Shown here: positions 46,601 through 57,990 of the stretch, one piece after another | Layout: the number at the start of each line of letters is the position of its first letter | How positions within the stretch are numbered: the first letter of the stretch is position 1 | Origin: Boletus sp. NGJ | Lineage: Eukaryota > Basidiomycota > Agaricomycetes > Boletales > Boletaceae | NCBI GenBank assembly: GCA_019096195.1 | Contig: JAGTXK010000022.1 | Coordinates: forward strand, 124,001-188,000 | DNA length: 64,000 bases | Reading direction: 5' to 3' | Notes under the pieces: model-generated | What the model was told of the DNA's origin: nothing | The model's input: only the letters and a program-made list of their open reading frames with translations | The model's database searches: none | Translations under genes and position numbers: made by a program

Positions 46601-47780
46601 ATCAACAGTTTTGTCTTCATGAACTTTCCATTGCTGACTGAAGGGTGTCATATTGAACAACAACCCAGTTTCACTCTGAAAAGTGTTAGTGATTATATTA
46701 ACAATATTGTGGTGCCAAATGCCATTGATCTTCATCCAATGTGCATTGAATTCAGAGGGAGATGGCACATTGTGCCTTGGAAGCTTGATCTCTACAGTAG
46801 ATTTGCACCAACCATAATCCGAGTGGAACAGGTTTGCTTTTGAGTCAAGGAAGTTATCCAGCTGCTTGGTCTCATGAGTGAATGAGAATTTTTTGAGTTC
46901 TTCTGTCTTGTAATGTGGATTTTGCTGAAGTCATGCAAAGCAATTGGCCTCAATGCCAGACTTGAGATATGAACCAGAGTAATTCCATGCTAGATAGATG
47001 CCAGATGTTGAATTTGAAAAAGGTGCAAAAATCTCATCTGGAGAGAGGTGAGCATGGCTAGGAATGCCAAGAAAATCTCCTCTAGCATCTCCCTCAATAG
47101 AAGGACCATTTTGAAAATCCAGAGCATCACAGGCATTCTCTAGACTGTGCGGTGGATTATAGGTTGGCTTGCTAGGAGAGATGCAATACAAGCCCAAGCT
47201 GTCTGGCTCAGTAGTAAAAGGAACAGAATGAGGGGGAGATGAGGTGTGAGGTGTTTCATTTTCAGAAGTACTTGAAGGACAAGGGGAAACACAGGATTGA
47301 CCAGTGTGTAGGGCACATTGTTGATGTGCTGAGAGCAGCATGTGTGCAAGATGGGTTGCACTGCCTGGCAGATAGTCCTTGAAATGAGGTGGCATGCAAA
47401 TTCACCTACCTGATCGGCTGAATATAGCAGGTGCTGACTCCATGGGTGGCGGAAGCTATTCGGAAATGAAAGTATATCATAGTACTTGAGAAAATAGAGA
47501 CTTACTTCATGATTGCTGGCAAAATCCTCATGTTCAAAAGTGTCATCTTGAGAATGAACACTTTGTTCTGCTATCAGAGACTCGGGAGCATGAGAGATAC
47601 TCAGAGAAGAGGAAAGGAACCTTTTTCCTTCGTGATTACCTGACTCTGAGTGACTTGGCTTGTGCTTGTGCTCATAGACAGCAGTAGATAGTGCAATGTT
47701 GTCAGTGCACAGTGCACCATGTGCCAAGAGCTGCTTGTGTGAGCCAAAAGACACAGTGCAACCTAGGCAGATAGACATGT
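43390..47780 (-). mobile_element. Plavaka-type DNA transposon, transposase gene
   Basis: Large multi-exon transposase of the Plavaka group, a fungal DNA transposon family distantly tied to CACTA/KDZ-like elements. N-terminus from 47778: MSICLGCTVSFGSHKQLLAH, a degenerate C2H2 finger. Then a Ser/Pro-rich linker, AWNYSGSYLKSGIEANCFA near 46990-46930, and the catalytic region: MIWSDSMQVTQFGNNSMWPF, YLSFGNQSKYLHSKPSAAAC, FFSYSADYPEK, FLGTMPCPRCLVEKSDLSKM. From about 45660 come EFEGGAWKGIF, FGRGTIRRFV, FDGLLPHLHGSIVQELLFKL, ATWHAYAKLRLHTTDTLNFF and KLNLQTYKYHALGDYADTIQ. The C-terminal part ends in an acidic Gly/Glu/Asn repeat region. Exons are separated by short introns; I saw no certain break but did not resolve all junctions. 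Terminal inverted repeats were not identified. Confidence 0.82.
43528..43645. repeat. TTGTTGCTC and CTCACC tandem tracts in transposase C-terminus
   Basis: The plus strand shows TTG repeats, then TTGTTGCTC / ATTGTTGCTCTC units, then at least six CTCACC units. On the coding (minus) strand these give a Gly-Glu run followed by Asn-Asn-Glu-Ser and Asn-Lys-Ser-Asn units and an Asn run. The length is likely variable between strains. Confidence 0.85.
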
Positions 47781-48020
47781 TAGAGTAGAAATGATGAAAA
47801 ATGCACTCACCATTTTATAGAGTTGCAACAAGTGAGTAGGCTCAGGTGCATTTGTGTTAATTCACCTAGAAAATGTGGTCAGAATGCATATTTGTACATT
47901 GAACTTACCTTTTGACTTGTCTCATGATTCAAGACCTGGAGGTGTGATGTGACTGTCACATACTATATTAGTTGATGTGGGCGGGACTTTAAAGCTTCAC
48001 ACTTTGATCCACTTATCATC
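47781..48020. promoter_or_regulatory. Divergent region between Plavaka transposase and DUF6698 gene
   Basis: 240 bp between the two divergent starts. It contains GTGATGTGACTGTCACAT near 47946-47963, a nearly perfect inverted repeat that could bind a dimeric protein such as the transposase. Confidence 0.45.
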
Positions 48021-50160
48021 ATGTCTGATAATCGCAACACTCATTCTTATTTCCCCCACCTCTAATGATGATCGTGAATGGATGCGGTTTGTTGATAGAT
48101 GAGCCAGATCCAGGCAAATTGCAAGACAGACACAGATAGCCTTGACGATGCCGAGTCTGTGATAGTCAGGTATGTGAGATAAGCTCTAATCTGCCTTGAG
48201 GTTGTTATCTATAGCTCTAAAATGTCATAGCTCTAAAATGTCACACAAAGGCAATAAGCAGTAGGCACATATTTTCATGAGATGTGTGAGATTTGATTTC
48301 TCCATTAGAACCAATAATGTATCTTCTGAGTGAAAGCGATGCTTGGGAGCTGCACAGTGGATCTCACATGCACTTCGACATGTACTGCAACCTCGAGGAG
48401 ACTATACGCGTATCCCAGATCGTTAAGGATGCTGAACAAAATGAAGATGACAACTCGAACGATGAAAACAACATCCACCTCAAGACCATATACAAAAGGA
48501 TTGTAGAAACACTGTGAGTACTCTATATGTGCATATATGCACCTCTATTGCGCCTCTTGGACTCATTATGACCTATAGGGAATGCAAATACAATCCTGCA
48601 CCATATGAGCATCTACCAATACCTACAGTAGGAGACCCCTTATCTCATGGATCTCATTTGCAACAAGGATCACCAGACGCGGGTTGCAGCTCATTCGTGA
48701 GGTAAGTAGTGCCTTCCATTACAGCCCCATGACAACCTCACAGTTGGTCAGATGCAGAATACTATCAACTGTACATGTTCTGATGATGCAAGTCATCTCT
48801 GCCCCGTGATCAGGTCTTATGTGGTGCCTGACCCTGAGAGGAAGGCACTTGATCCTCCCAGTACAGCCCAGTACAACCAAGGACAGACTTGGTTTCAACC
48901 ATTCTGAGCTGGCCCACCTTCTGTGTACCCATCTGCCATCTAGAAGGGATGTTGGATGATCCAGTTGAGTAAGCACCAATCCAAGCACTGAACATTCAAT
49001 ATATGCTAACAGTACATCATAACAGGACCAGGAAGAGAATCACATGTGGGAATATCAAGGTTACTGCATAGAAAAACCCAGCATTCCTTTATGAGGGGGA
49101 CATCACAGGGAAGAACTTCAACCCTGAGGACGTCGCTTTCGGTTTCATGCGCGGATACCTGGTTGAACAAGTAAGTAATATATAGTCCTTGTACAGTTTG
49201 CTCATTCTCATATAGGTTATGAAACATATCTTCACGTCACCATCGTCAGCCCTCTCCACTTTGAAGATCCACAACACATGCTCGAGCAATAGTAAACTCC
49301 ATAACATGAGGCAGGTCAAAGCCAATCATATTGCATATGCTGCAACACATGTGAGTCTTTCATTTCTTATGACTCTACTAGTATTAACCTATACATGATT
49401 AGGCTCATTTTAGCATCTGTTCACAAGCCAAGTTCGTGGACCTCGATGTGGACTTCAAGCTACCTGACTTTTACTACAAGATTGCACAACATTTATTGTA
49501 GATGAAATCTCTGAAGATTGGTCCAATGACCTCTATGCGCACTACAATAAGTGAGTCAGCTATTCTCAATGAATGGCTGCTGACAATATTGTGCTAGGCT
49601 CTTGTTCGGAAATCCATGTGGGCTCAGATGTGCTATGGATGATGCTGATGAGCCCTCTGATGAAGATGACATCACAATTATGAAGAAACAGATGGCCAAC
49701 AAGGCTAGTGATTTGTCCTCTCGGTTTAGAATGTCCACAGCAGTCGAGGAGCCCATGTTATCTGCTCACCACATGGATTTCAACATGGATGACTTGTATG
49801 ACAATCCCAGAGCGGTCATGGAAGGTGTTTCTGCAGCTCATCATGCCAATGCTACACCCTCTCGATCCAGATTGTCCACAGCAGTTGTGGCAACCACACA
49901 TGTGACTAGCGACACAGAGGTTGATGCAGACCGTGCATGACAATGCCAGTCAAGACCTGGATTGTGCGCAGGAACCCACCACCCCCAGTTCTTGTAAACA
50001 TATCTAAGAAGCCTTGGGAGCCATACAGGTTCTGCATGGCACAACACTGCCCTGGTGGCACATACCCCCAAGGCAAAGTCAAAGGTGATTGAGTACAATG
50101 TCGACAATGACAACAGCCCATTGACTGACATTGAGAAAGATGCAAGTGCCAGCAAGAAAT
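48021..50160 (+). CDS. DUF6698 family protein, probably interrupted
   Basis: Basidiomycete protein family of unknown function that is common in repeat-rich regions. From ATG 48021 (MSDNRNTHSYFP) several short exons follow. Parts that fit the family: a helical N-terminus (LLSESDAWELHSGSHMHFD), FLYEGDITGKNFNPEDVAFG, FMRGYLVEQVMKHIFTSPSS, NHIAYAATHAHFSICSQAKF, DVDFKLPDFYYKIAQHLL, EISEDWSNDLYAHYNKL and LLFGNPCGLRCAMDDAD. The family usually has IAYAAVQ and a Trp-rich end near WYEHYNNLLFG. After about 49930 the tail includes stops. A one-base shift after HLL near 49500 is not explained by a clean intron, so this copy may be inactive. AT-rich like the Plavaka part beside it. Confidence 0.6.
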
Positions 50161-50851
50161 GAAAGAAGCATAGCAAGCCATCTGTGCTGGTCAGGAAGTC
50201 CAATCACCCACACAAGTAACTCCAATTGCAGTTTTCAGCCTGAGCTCCAAGTCTTCACTATGTTTTGCACCTGCTTTCCATTCCATTTGCGACATTCTGG
50301 ACTCCTATGCCTCGTTTTGATCATCCCCATTCCCCTCACACCACACTATTACCCCATCATCATCGCCAGTTTCTTGATAGGCTCATCATACAACACTGTC
50401 GGGTAGATTCATGCAGTGTTGATCATATATGTATAGATACATTCCAGCGGAACATCAAGAAATAGATCAGTTGTCATACAATATATTACAACTATGTAAT
50501 CTGAGTGAATATTGTGGCTGTTGAATGATATTGAGCCTCAGCATGACAACATTTACAATGAAAGTCATTGATTCTGCAGCAGTTGACCAAAAACTGAGTT
50601 TTTGCGTATTTGGATATATTCATACTAAGACTTTGATGGGCACACTGAGATCGATGGGTATTATATCCAAATATATTTGTGTCTCGAGATTTGACAAATT
50701 TTGTGATGCAATAGAAAACGAACACCAATCACGCACTCACTTATGGTTGGTTGGAAGTATTTGTTATTAGTCAGTGGCTACCTCAATTATTTAGAGAGTT
50801 CCTTTGCTGCATTCCATTGTTCCCCATTGTTTACTTTCTTCCTCAACATAG
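50161..50851. other. Spacer with no recognised gene
   Basis: AT-rich spacer between the DUF6698 tail and the first recognised kinase exon. It must hold the kinase gene's promoter and possibly a first exon near 50740-50840, since the kinase frame starts right after an acceptor (CAACATAG at about 50851). Confidence 0.35.
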
Positions 50852-52972
50852 GTGGACTCGTATCTAACCCTACACAGGGGGCCAGACAGTTTGACACACC
50901 AGGCCATGGACATTCACATCCACCAAGATCTGAGCAAGAATATTGTGAATTACGATCAGGATTCTCTTCTTTTCTTTCCTTACATCTCCATCCCTTCTAT
51001 TCTTCTGGGTGATGGTCAGACTACCTGCACAGCTATTGACGACATCTACACCATGATGCAGAATGTCAAATTGTACGACACCAATTCCTCCAAGTGGAAT
51101 ATAGAGGAACCATCTTGTGCTCAGCCAGCAGAACAAATAATACCAGACTTTTTCAATCAAGTAAGTGAATGAACTGTATGACCATGAGAAGATCATTCAT
51201 CATCAAGAAATAGGTTCTTTCAGCTGTATATGCCAGGACTAAGGCATATGGTTGCCAGACAGCCTGGCACCGACACTCAGCAACACTAATTGAAGGCATT
51301 CGCAAACCAGACATCATCCTTGTTCCCACCATGGTACCTGAATGAGTCACCTTCCAAGATATCTACAGTTATTGCAAGCTGAAATACACATTCAAGAAAG
51401 GCCTTAATTCTCAATCATTGTTTCAGCTAACTAAGATCACTGGCTTCATCACAGCGGCCCAAGTCAATTGCCAATTTTTTGTTGCTTTGTCCCTTTGTGG
51501 CAGAACCTTGACACTGGCCTTCTTCGCCCAGGGCTGCACTGTTTTCTCCAAAGCACTCAACATTGACCAGCATCCTCGCAAATTTCTAACCATTCTCATC
51601 AGAATCTCTTTGGCCAATTGCACTTGGAATGGATTTGACAACTACCTGCAAGTTGGCACGAAACCTCACACCTACATCCTTCATGAACTGGGAGATTTCT
51701 TTGATGTGGAGGTTCAAGATCTGTTGCTCTTCGCAGCTAATGCCATGCATGGGAGGGGAATAAAGGTATCTCTTTGCAAAGCAAGGTTGGGAAGCTATAG
51801 CGGGGAGGAACTATGATGTATCCTTAAATTGTCTTGGCTGCCAGTATGCTGCACCACTAATATAGAGATTAGTCAGTTAATGAAGACATATGAGTCAAAT
51901 GACCTTTCAGAGGAGGAGGAGAAGTTGTTTGGAGAAATGGACAAATATTCTGTCTTTCACAATTCCATAAAGCCATTCAATCAAGCTCAAGATGAAGGCA
52001 TGATGAATTGGGACTACCAACGACATTTGCCTGGCATTTCGATAATCCTGGATGTATTCCAACCACTAGCCAACAACCCTAAACCAAATTATCTTCTTAG
52101 AGAAGAAGGATACTACAGTCCAGTTCACGAGCCAAACATGCGCTTTGACACCACTATCAATATCCTAGAAAGGTTTGATGTCCCAGTGTGGGATGATAAT
52201 AATCAAGTCCTTCAGATGCTTGTCCATAAAAAAGAAGGAAAGAAGTGGGCTCCAATGCCATTGTATTAGGAACCTCGTGAATATATAATGGTTTTGTCCT
52301 ACACTTGTGGAACTTCCCTGATATGGTTTTCATGTCGACATGAATTTGTGAATGGTATGATGGGCGCTCTTGTAGGTAAGAGTGACTGCATTCAATCTAT
52401 GTCTAGAGTGGCTGATTGTTTTTATTTCATAGGTCACTTCAATGGCTTTAGAAAGGATATCTTACACTGTGATGTTAGCGATGGCAATGTGTTGTATGAG
52501 GTTGAAGGCACTGCACCTGAACACATTGTTCCTGACTGGCCTAAAGATGAAGGCCAGTATCCCAAATGTGCAGGCATGTTAGGAGATTGGGGGTATGCTG
52601 AGGACCTTTGTGCGGCCCCAGCAGAGAGGGTAGGATGTCTTATGGTGAGTATGCTGCAATTGAGACTTGGATTCTATCTGACGTACTGGTTACATAGGGT
52701 ACTATTCCATTCATGGCCAGTAATCTATTGTCGGTGTCAGGTATACAGGGCAAGACATGTCACCAGGTCTGCCATGACCTGGAATCCCTTTTCTGGGTCA
52801 TTTGGATTACCTGCATCTGTTATGAATCCTTTTGGAAACAATCCACAAGGCTCGACAGCTCGCAGGCTATACTGGTCCTGGCTTAATGAATAAGGTTAGG
52901 AGTCATCATCCATACTATGCCAACCCTACAATGACCAGAGTGGTCAAGGCAATGAGTTGTTGGAGCAGAATA
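50852..52972 (+). CDS. FunK1-type fungal protein kinase
   Basis: Member of the FunK1 family, kinase-like proteins expanded in Agaricomycetes. The N-terminal domain has DIHIHQDLSKNIVNYDQDSL, TAIDDIYTMMQNVKLYDTN and KAYGCQTAWHRHSATLIEGI. The N-lobe follows (about 51420-51820). The catalytic loop is ILHCDVSDGNVLYE near 52460-52500, with the Asp expected in H-x-D-x-S-x2-N. The C-lobe reads GMLGDWGYAEDLCAAPAERV, VYRARHVTRSAMTWNPFSGS in one frame and GLMNKVRSHHPYYANPTMTR near the end, stop near 52972. In most family members the metal motif is DWD or DWG; here DWG. At least one in-frame TGA (about 51345) lies in the N-terminal part and would need an intron. AT-rich; lies directly beside the LTR of the next element. 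Confidence 0.68.
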
Positions 52973-52979
52973 TAAATGG

Positions 52980-53294
52980 ATTAGACTGGGAATTCCAGTC
53001 ATCAAAGTGCTACCTTATATATGTACAGGGATGGTGCACAGACCAAGCTGTGCATGTGATAAATTACTACATATAGTAAGATGGAGATTAAAGGGGCTGT
53101 ATGAGAAGAGCGGAAATTAAAAGGTTGTGGATCACATGAGATATGATGTCATCTGACATCATAGGTTCTAGACCATGTTATGTGATTGTTCCCACAGTCA
53201 CATGCACAGTTACGTGACTTGAGAAGAAAAAGGTTGATGAAGTGAAAAAGTAAGCATTGAAGTGAAAAGTTTGAAATTATTGTATATTATAACA
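52980..53294 (-). repeat. 3' LTR of the minus-strand Ty3-type element
   Basis: Next to the purine tract AAAAAGGGGG (minus strand, about 53307-53298) the sequence TGTTATAATATAC starts an LTR-like stretch running left. It has a TATA box (ATATATAAGG, minus strand, near 53010-53020). The far edge is estimated; no second copy lies in the window to compare. Confidence 0.55.
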
Positions 53295-56200
53295 CTACCC
53301 CCTTTTTAGGACTCGAATTCCAGGCAAGTTGTAGTTTTCTTGTTTTCAGTGAAGTTTTCATAAGGAGTGAATAAAGAAGCAAATGCAGTGATAGATAGTC
53401 CTCAAAGTTTGCGTGGAGTGGAGGGATATAAATGATGGAAATCTTTAACTGCATCCGGTGCAGTGATGATGATGTCTTCAGATTCTCAAGTACAATCCAT
53501 TTCATCATAACCCTTCCAATGCACTAAATATTCTAGTTTGCCTTTCTTCCATCTAGAAGTGGCAATGAAGTCAACTTTGAACTGTTCTTCCCTTTCTTCA
53601 TCAATCTCAATCGCATCTGGTCGAGATTTAGGCTGTCCAGGCAGCATGTCTCTATAAGGTTTAACATGAGAGATGTTCACAGTAGGATGGATGTGAACAG
53701 AATTGGGGAGTTTAAGTATTACAGCGTTAGGAAGGACTTGGGTGATCATATAAGGTCCTATCCATTTTTGGGTCAATTTCTTTGCCATATACGAAAGTTT
53801 TAATTTATTGGTTGACAGCCAGACTTGCTGACCAATAGAATATTCAGGTGCTGTTGATCGTTTTTTATTGGAAGAGGTGATCATCCTCTTGCATGTCGCT
53901 TCTAGCACTTCTTCTATCTCCTTATGGTTGCAACCGATCTCTTCCACGAAGCCTGTGAGATTCCCTTTGAGACCCATGCAAGGTGCATAGTTTCTAGTGA
54001 CTTTAAAGGGTATTTCTCCTGTGGCTGTAGTCATGGTATTGTTATGCAAGAATTGCACAAGTTTGATCCAATCTACCCATTTGCATTGCTTTTTTCCAGC
54101 ATAAGTGCAGAGATATTGCTCAAGATCTCTGTTTACACGCTCTGTTTGTCCGTCTGTTTGCGGATGATATGCTGTAGAAATCTTTTGTTTAATCCCAAGT
54201 AACTTGCAAAGCTCTTGGATAAATGCAGACACAAATTGGGGTCCTCAATTGGATACGAGAGTTGAGGGGAGTCCATGTATAGACCAGACATGGTCTCAGA
54301 ATAGAATAGCTAAGTCCTTCGATAAACATGTATCATATGTAGGTATAAATACAACTTCTTTAGAAAATTGATCAACGATAACACAGATGGCTGTAAACAA
54401 ATGTGAAGATGGTAAACCTGTTATGAAGTCTACTAATAAATCTTCCTATGGTCTTTTTGCCGCAGGTAAAGGAATAATTTTACCTGCTGGTGCTTTTTGC
54501 TTACCTTTCATGAGGGTGCACACTTGGCAGTGATCTACATATTCTTTGATGTCCTTTGTGACTCCTGGCCACAAGAAATATCTAGAGAGTGTATGTATAG
54601 TTTTGGAATGTCCTCCGTGCCCAGTGATGGGTAAGTCATGACATAAAGTTATGAGTTCTGTATGTAAGGATTCTGGAATGAAGATTTTGTCTTTTTCATT
54701 TTTGAATGTATTTAGATCTGAGTAAAAAAGGAAATTATTGATAGCATCGATGTTATATTTTTTAGATTCTTTTTGTATTTTTGTAAAGAAATTGGAAGAT
54801 AAAGAAATATTGTTTATAAAGATAGAGGGAGGAAGAACAGTAACATTTTGGTTGTGATCAATCACAGCGTCACTGTGATCAGGTCATCTGGATAGAGCAT
54901 CAGCTCTTCCATTTGATGATCCAGGTTTGTAAACAAAAAAAGTAATTGAACTCTTGAAGTAAAGCGTGCCAGCATGCTTGTCAACCACTAAGTGTTTGTG
55001 GTTTCTTCCAATATTCAAGGTTCTTGTGGTCGGTCCAGATTTCGAATCTTTCACGACCGATAAGATAATGATGCCACTCTTCCAGTGCCTGAATTACTGC
55101 AAGTAATTCTTTATCATAAATGGGATAATTGTGCTCTGCACTATCGAAAGAATGTGAAATAAAGGCGATAGATCACCAATTACTGTCTTTGCATAATATT
55201 GAGAGCACTGCTCCCGTTGTGATGTCTGATGCATCGGTTTCCATGCGTACTTCTTGATCACAGTTAGGATATGCGAGAAGTGGTGCTTCCGTGAATTTTC
55301 TTTTTAATGATTTGAAAGCTTGCTGTTGATTGGGTCCTCCATTTGAATGGAACGTCTTTTTTGGTAAGATCATTCAAGGGACATGCAATTTCTGCGAAGC
55401 CTTCTATGAATCTCCTATAATAATTACAGAGTCTGAGGAATCCTGGAGTTGTTTTAGTCTAGTAGGTACCGGCCAATCCATAACCCCTGCTACTTTCTTT
55501 GACTGCATCTCTACCCTCTTTTTAGATACAACCATTCCTAGGAAGTCTACTTTGTCCACAGAGAAGGTACACTTTTCAGGTTTTACGTAAAGGTCATTCT
55601 TGCATAAGCAATGTAGAACTTCCTTTACAACTTCTTCATGCTGTTCTTTTGACTTCCCAGAAGTAAATATCATATAATTGTTGATATAGATAACTACTAC
55701 TACATACATGTCATTAAAGATATCGTTCATCATCATTTGGAAGGTGGGGGGAGAGTTTGTGAGTCCAAAATACATTACTGTAGGTTCGTAGGCACCAATA
55801 GGCATTACAAACACTGCTTTCCATTCATCACCTTTTTTGATGTGTACGTTGTTGTATCCCCATCGGAGATCCATGGCCGTAAACATGTCCACATTCTTGA
55901 GCCTGTCAATTAATTGTGGAATTAAAGGGAGAGGATAGGAATTCTGATAGTTCCTTCATTTAAATATCGGTAATCCATTACTATTTGTTTTTTACCATCC
56001 TTTTTTGGAATAAAGAAGACCAGAGATGTTTGTGAGGATTTAGAAGGTTTGATATATCCCTTCTTGACTTCTTTCTTAATGAACACCCTGACTTCTTCCA
56101 TTTCAATGTCTGAAAGGGGAATGACACGTCCTTTCTTTGGAGAGAAATCTTCCTTGAGATCTATGGCATGATCCCAATGCTTCCTTAAGGGTATTCATTG

Positions 56201-57087
56201 AGATTCTTATTCAGAGAAAACATCTAAAAACTTGTGATAAGTTAGTGGAACTTTTTCTTTTAGTCCTTCTTTAATGGTACATAAATTAACTGGAGAATAC
56301 GAAGAAGATGGTCCGAGTCCCATAACTTTACAGTAGGAGGTACAGAGAGGAAAGGAAATTGTCTGTTTTACCCAATTGATATCGGAATTATGGCGGTAAA
56401 GCCAGTCATACCTGATGATCATTTGGTGGGTTCCTAATTTAGATATATAGGCATCAATGACTTCGTAATGTCCTTGTACTTCCACAATTAATGTTACTGC
56501 ATGATGAATCGGGCCGATAGCTCCTTCCGATCCATCTGCATTATATATTTTTATCAGGTTTCCAATGTCATAAAAAGGGATGCCATGACGGTTAACATAG
56601 TCTTGGTCAATAAAAGTATGCAATGCTCCCAAATCCAAGAGGGATTTGAACTGGTAATGTGACCACTGTCTGTTAACGTTGCATGACATTACAGTTTCAA
56701 GTAAGAATTCACCACTGTATGATAATATCGATGCTTGGTTCAATGTGACTTTAGTGAGTTTATATATAGATGATATTTTTTGTTGTTTGACAAGGGAATT
56801 AAGCACACTTAAATCCGGTGCCATGCTTGAATGAGACACCCTTGTGGAATGTATTGATAATTTATGTAAGACAGAAGAGAGATCTGAGATAGGAAAGTCT
56901 GTATCTGTACAATTTGTAAAAGAAGAAGAAGAGCATTGTTCTTGCTGCTGAGTTCCCTCAACACTCATTGGTGTTGTCCATTCAAAGCCTCGGCTGCTCA
57001 TGCCTTGGCTTCCACCTCGAACTTATCTCTGTAATGCGCTTCGGCTTCCTTCAAAATGTATGACCTTGATGCTACACTTGCTACTGC
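53294..57087 (-). mobile_element. Ty3-type LTR retrotransposon (chromovirus), AT-rich, broken
   Basis: Fossil of the Ty3/gypsy (Metaviridae-like) group, with parts in chromovirus order on the minus strand. Gag C-terminal remnant (to 57002), aspartic protease region (57001-56207, with LLDLGALHTFID), reverse transcriptase (about 56200-55400), RNase H (about 55370-55000), integrase with zinc-binding start and HPQTDGQTERVNRDLEQYLC (54865-53600), and a C-terminal chromodomain (LEYLVHWKGYD). The upstream gag portion is missing because the next element is inserted there. It is broken, with several interruptions. Age cannot be measured from LTRs in this window; it is older than the element inserted in it. 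Confidence 0.85.
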
Positions 57088-57990
57088 TGTAGTGACAGGA
57101 GGAGAGGGGATGAAACGAATTAGACGTTTTCTCCTTTATTTACGTAGTTAGCTAACACTTCGACGATCCCACGAACGCCTTACGTAGTTACCATTATACC
57201 TAGACCTTACGTCTAGACCATACGCCACACACTAGTCAGCCTACGTCACAACCCTATACCCATAGAACAGGCTAGACCCCACTACGTCACTCTACGTCAT
57301 AGAGAACATTCCAGTAGGTTCCACGACCGGCCCTAAGCTGGTCCGTGCTCACGAGTAGGTAGTATATAAGTAGCGTCACAACGCTTGTATTAGCTAGTCT
57401 TGGAATTCCTCTTCTCTCGCTCGGATTACGCCCTTCGCGTCCCGTGTGATATTGAGGTCTTTTCCTTTCAAATTCCAAGACTATTCCTCGTCCCCGGGCT
57501 CTTCGCCTCCGGACACTTCCTCCCTTCTCCACCCCTACTGTTTTGCCTAGTCGGAGCAAACTTTTTGCCCCCTAGTACCGCTCCCGCTTCTCTGACTCTC
57601 GACACTCCCCGCATCTGACCCTCAGAGGAACCGAGGGCCTCCGTTAGCGATAAGCGTAATACCGGACCTATATGGCGGTTGCTAGCGCGGAACTCCCCCT
57701 CAGCTGCAGGGAACGAAACAAGGAGTTAGGGTCTCGTTTCTCACTCCCTCCATCCACTTCCGAACGTGTGGGCTCGTCGCCGCCGTTCACCCCTATACCG
57801 GACCTCAGGTTTGAGGAACCCGCTCGTACACGTGACGTACGCGAGTAAAGCACTCGGCGAAACGCTTGCATATACGCTCGTCCGGCGTCACAAATAAGGA
57901 TAAAGTTGCTGTCGGGCATAGTGCACTAGCCCCACTTCTCTGGTGGTTGCCGACCAGAGCGTACGCTGGTGCTACGATAGTGGACCCGGG
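57088..57990 (+). repeat. 5' LTR of the GC-rich Ty3-type element
   Basis: The segment starts at the junction with the older element and carries a TATA box (TATATAAGTA near 57363) with a likely transcription start region downstream. GATGAAACGAATT near 57109 matches TAATGAAACGAACT at the window's right end, the start of the 3' copy. The right edge is an estimate. Confidence 0.55.
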
